Assembly: GCA_963848195.1 (NCBI GenBank)
Contig: CAWKCY010000020.1
Coordinates: forward strand, 248,001-312,000
Reading direction: 5' to 3'
Length of the DNA stretch: 64,000 bases
Source: CAVQBP01 sp963848195
GTDB taxonomy: Bacteria > Bacteroidota > Ignavibacteria > Ignavibacteriales > Ignavibacteriaceae
Within the stretch, counting starts at the first letter, position 1, and each line of letters opens with the position of its first letter. Made by a program: the position numbers and the translations under genes. A model generated the notes under the pieces. That model searched no databases. It was not told the DNA's origin and worked only from the letters and a program-made list of their open reading frames with translations. Shown piece by piece: positions 63,996-64,000 of this stretch.

Positions 63996-64000
63996 AGAGG

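Overview
The window looks like a chromosomal segment of an AT-rich, Gram-negative bacterium of the Bacteroidota/Chlorobiota/Ignavibacteriota group. This rests on an LptD-type outer-membrane assembly protein, a type IX secretion plug-family protein (DUF5103), the cmk-rpsA order, an RRM-type RNA-binding protein with an Arg/Gly/Asn-rich tail, and many intergenic hairpin repeats. An Ignavibacteria-like member is my best inference; no 16S gene is present to prove it.

Layout. 1-12.8 kb is housekeeping and envelope: the end of cmk, rpsA, mtaB and a small membrane protein on the + strand, then a NYN nuclease and a leftward block (lptD, ROK kinase, LEA-type lipoprotein, Gfo/Idh/MocA oxidoreductase, T9SS plug protein, and one gene split by a 1-base frameshift). 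13.6-53.8 kb is almost entirely rightward and reads as a stress and carbon-overflow island: katG, CsbD-like proteins, a DUF4398 lipoprotein plus OmpA-like protein, AI-2E and LysE transporters, an Mla/MCE lipid-transport operon with a hybrid histidine kinase, a phosphoketolase-shunt cluster (pgm, glgP, ackA, xfp) with an H+-ATPase, an MscS channel, a zinc alcohol dehydrogenase, three response regulators, ftsH and a giant cyclic beta-glucan synthase. 53.9-58.6 kb is bracketed by two tRNA-Arg genes and holds toxin-antitoxin genes and mobile-element debris plus a PEP-mutase-family enzyme and an RRM protein. 58.7-64 kb has a ~102-bp and a 56-bp tandem repeat, a PAP2 phosphatase, tadA, adk, and a leftward ftsE / methyltransferase / pdxA group.

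The main discovery is a 60-bp composite promoter element found ten times, always on the + strand and always in front of a transcription unit of the 16-45 kb island. It consists of a conserved 26-bp block (pattern GATGTAGTTCC, then T-rich, then CATCC and TTTG), a fixed 15-nt step from CATCC to a -35 hexamer like TTGAAT, and a 17-nt spacer (16 in one copy) to a TAnnnT-like -10. The geometry is that of an activator bound directly upstream of -35. The units it heads (CsbD, OmpA/DUF4398, AI-2E, Mla + kinase, phosphoketolase cluster, alcohol dehydrogenase, NarL-type regulator, ftsH, glucan synthase) would form one locally clustered stress regulon. Two paralogous NarL-type regulators in the island carry Asp in place of the usual Thr/Ser switch residue and are candidate controllers.

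A second theme is decay. The carbon cluster at 25.6-33.9 kb contains frameshifted pgm, internally deleted and truncated glgP, a truncated HAD gene, an ackA lacking its 3' third that runs into a PRC-barrel remnant, and a 20-codon stub of a RaiA/HPF gene, while yihY, xfp and the H+-ATPase remain open. Several lesions are single-base indels in or beside short homopolymers, so some may be sequencing errors; the larger deletions cannot be explained that way.
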